From Syntrophales bacterium (GTDB lineage: Bacteria; Desulfobacterota; Syntrophia; Syntrophales; UBA2210), in the NCBI GenBank assembly GCA_028715865.1, contig JAQUQY010000086.1, positions 1-6,370 of the forward strand: DNA of 6,370 bases, written 5' to 3'. The stretch's first letter is position 1. Each line of letters starts with the position of its first letter. Positions 4,964 to 6,370 of the stretch are shown in pieces. The notes under the pieces were generated by a model. The model was not told where the DNA came from. It ran no database searches and saw only the letters and a list, made by a program, of their open reading frames with translations. A program made the translations under genes and the position numbers.

Positions 4964-6370
4964 ATGAAAAAAAATCGAAGCCTCATTCTGCTTTCCAGAT
5001 TATTTCTGATTGTCATCCTTTTATTTATTCTGCTTCCCGAAGCCGGGAACGCTGCGGAGCCTGGAGACGATTCCGCCGTGGTTACAGCTCCCGGTATTAT
5101 TGATTTTGGAACTATCAAAAAACCGGAAACCGCCATGGAAATGCTTTACTTTCATCAAAGTTCCGGCGCAGAGGGCGAAGCATGGCGTCTCGAATCCTCC
5201 GCTTCATGGGTTGTCCTGGACATCGCCTCGGGCAGATTTATGAAGAGTTCCCCCCAGCGGGTTATTGTCACCGTTGATTCAGGGGCGATGGAGCCGGGTC
5301 TTCACTCTGCCCATGTGGTGATAACATCAGGCAATGATCGCCTCCATGTGCCGGTACTGGTCTATGTAGAAGAAAAAGTACCCTCGAAGGAAGAGGGAGC
5401 GATACTTCGGAAACTGGCAATTGAACCTGTATACCCGCTTCCCATGGCGCCAGGCTTGAAGCGAGCCCTAAGGGCCATGGGAAGTTATTCCGACGGGCGT
5501 ATTCTGGATATTACCAAAGATGTAAGGTGGACCTGCGATGACGTAAACATCGCGGAGTTCGTAGAAGCAGGACTTCTAGCGGGAAAGATGAAGGGGTTCG
5601 CGCATGTTACAGCTGAAAAGGGGGGTGTGAGGAGCGATGCCCTTTCCATTTTCGTCGATGAATTACAGGGTCCGGTTCTGGGCCTTACGGAACCGGATAC
5701 ATCGCTTGGCCGCATGGAGGTAAATTCTGTCAGAGATCTTGAATTTACAATCGAAAACAAGGGTACTGGACTGCTTTCCTGTCGCTTGAGCCCAACAGCG
5801 CCATGGATCAAGCCATCTTTTACGGGGGATAGCCTGTCAGGCATAACACCTGGGGGGAAAAGGGCTTTTTCTGTCACACTTAATACAACTGGATTGAGCG
5901 AGGGAGATCACGAGGGAGCCCTTGTGGTACGTTCAAACGGTGGCGACAGAGTAGTAACGTTTAATGTCACCATAGCCACAATAGAATCGGTTCTTATCAG
6001 CCCCGTTAGAATAATTGTTCCCGAAGGGCAGAAGAGGCGATTGACGGCTACGGCGTTATGGTCTGACGGAGCCCGGAGCGATGTTTCTTCCTCGCGTAAT
6101 GGCCGATGGATTAATTCAAATCTTTCCGTTGCTTCCTTTGCGGGACGGACCGGTTTGTTTACGGCCCAGTCTCCGGGAGTGACAGAGGTAAAGAGAATAG
6201 AAAAGGGAGTGGAAAGTACAGTTGCCTTGATCGAAGTTACCGAAATAGATCCCCGGGCAAAAATCAGGATATCCCCCCACGAAATCGATATGGGAATTGT
6301 CGGGCCGGGCGAGACTTCAGAAGGACTGTTTCACGCGAGGAAAACGGGTGATGAACCCGCGGATATCAGG
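4964..6370 (+). CDS. Exported protein with alternating BACON/ASH-like and Big_2-like domains (3'-truncated)
   Basis: No named family recognised for the whole protein. The frame stays open for 469 codons to the edge. Residues 1-30 form a Sec signal peptide: basic MKKNR, a Leu/Ile/Phe-rich core (about 7-24), and a likely signal peptidase I cut after AGNA (30). There is no lipobox cysteine. The mature part is a string of predicted beta-sandwich modules: A1 (about 41-138), B1 (150-233), A2 (236-340), B2 (341-428) and the start of A3 (429 on). A modules resemble BACON or ASPM-SPD-2-Hydin folds, with an (I)DFG-like opening and a Trp in the middle (SASWVVLD; TAPWIKPS). B modules resemble bacterial Ig group 2 domains, with SDG and a later Trp. 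No catalytic motif is visible, so a role in adhesion, polysaccharide binding or surface scaffolding is only an inference; any enzyme or anchor would lie beyond the edge. It is divergent from the dprA operon and has its own promoter. Confidence 0.85.
   Translation, partial: MKKNRSLILLSRLFLIVILLFILLPEAGNAAEPGDDSAVVTAPGIIDFGTIKKPETAMEMLYFHQSSGAEGEAWRLESSASWVVLDIASGRFMKSSPQRVIVTVDSGAMEPGLHSAHVVITSGNDRLHVPVLVYVEEKVPSKEEGAILRKLAIEPVYPLPMAPGLKRALRAMGSYSDGRILDITKDVRWTCDDVNIAEFVEAGLLAGKMKGFAHVTAEKGGVRSDALSIFVDELQGPVLGLTEPDTSLGRMEVNSVRDLEFTIENKGTGLLSCRLSPTAPWIKPSFTGDSLSGITPGGKRAFSVTLNTTGLSEGDHEGALVVRSNGGDRVVTFNVTIATIESVLISPVRIIVPEGQKRRLTATALWSDGARSDVSSSRNGRWINSNLSVASFAGRTGLFTAQSPGVTEVKRIEKGVESTVALIEVTEIDPRAKIRISPHEIDMGIVGPGETSEGLFHARKTGDEPADIR
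5084..5377 (+). repeat. Module A1, BACON/ASH-like domain
   Basis: Residues about 41-138 of the secreted protein. It opens with APGIIDFGTI, has SASWVVLDIASG in the middle, then QRVIVTVDSG and GLHSAHVVITSGNDRLHVPV. The pattern of a Trp-containing strand, a V-x-V strand, a Gly-turn and a final strand ending in VPV is typical of BACON-type modules. Domain assignment is by pattern only. Confidence 0.55.
5411..5662 (+). repeat. Module B1, Big_2-like domain
   Basis: Residues about 150-233. LAIEPVYPLPMAPG, then RALRAMGSYSDGRILDIT, VRWTCDDVNIAEF and GFAHVTAEKGGVRSDAL follow the bacterial Ig group 2 order: P-rich strand, L-x-A-x-G-x-YSDG, D-I-T-x-x-V-x-W, then G-x-A-x-V-T-A. This is the clearer of the two B copies. 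Confidence 0.65.
5669..5983 (+). repeat. Module A2, BACON/ASH-like domain
   Basis: Residues about 236-340. LEFTIENKGTGLLSCRL is the typical 'extra term between equal terms' strand of ASH/BACON modules, followed by TAPWIKPSF, a Gly-rich turn, AFSVTLNTTGLSEGDHEG and ALVVRSNGGDRVVTFNV. Compared with A1 the core order is kept but identity is low, so duplication is old or the copies are independent family members. Confidence 0.6.
5984..6247 (+). repeat. Module B2, Big_2-like domain
   Basis: Residues about 341-428. VLISPVRIIVPEGQKRRLTA, then LWSDGARSDV, NGRWINSNLSVASF and QSPGVTEVKR follow the same order as B1, sharing SDG, the W strand and the V-A/I-A strand. The usual G-x-A-x-I-T-A end is weaker here (GVTEVKR). 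Confidence 0.55.

Noticed and set aside
4955..4966. In-frame TTG at 4955 as an alternative start for the secreted-protein gene
   Set aside because: It would be 1 bp from the ribosome-binding stretch, whereas ATG 4964 has a normal 10-bp spacing and begins with the basic residues expected of a signal peptide.
5485..5877. 130-codon minus-strand reading frame
   Set aside because: Antisense to the secreted-protein gene, where the plus frame has a signal peptide, Ig-like patterns and an uninterrupted 469-codon frame.

Overview
This window is a conserved bacterial housekeeping cluster beside a divergently transcribed gene for a secreted protein. On the minus strand, in transcription order, lie dprA (4596-3463), topA (3455-1173) and trmFO (1169 to beyond the left edge). 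On the plus strand, one long gene starts at 4964 and runs off the right edge.

The organism is a bacterium with moderate GC (by eye roughly half) and AAGGAG-type ribosome binding sites. The dprA-topA-trmFO order is familiar from Firmicutes and from delta-proteobacterial (Desulfobacterota-type) genomes, where xerC and hslVU often follow. FAD/folate-dependent TrmFO, rather than SAM-dependent TrmA, fits those groups. I lean weakly towards a Desulfobacterota-like or related Gram-negative anaerobe, but the sequence alone does not settle this.

Region by region: 1-1169 is a 3'-truncated trmFO with its FAD-binding motif and both expected catalytic cysteines. 1173-3455 is a complete topoisomerase I with four Cys4 zinc ribbons. 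3463-4596 is a complete DprA with Rossmann core and C-terminal winged helix. The three genes are packed with gaps of 3 and 7 bp, show no internal terminator, and look like one operon. 4597-4963 is a divergent intergenic region. It carries a good sigma70-type promoter facing left (TTGACA, 18 bp, TATAGT), another candidate facing right (TTGACA, 17 bp, TAGTTT), nested inverted repeats in the dprA leader, and a perfect 8-bp stem-loop at the predicted 5' end of the right-hand transcript. 4964-6370 encodes at least 469 residues of an exported protein. Its visible part alternates two kinds of predicted beta-sandwich module in an A-B-A-B-A pattern: BACON/ASH-like (A) and Big_2-like (B).

The three left-hand genes serve DNA uptake and recombination (DprA), DNA topology (TopA) and tRNA T-loop methylation (TrmFO). 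They are probably together for conserved expression rather than a shared pathway. The right-hand gene has no obvious link to them and is the least explained part of the window. I see no mobile element, CRISPR array, tRNA or rRNA.
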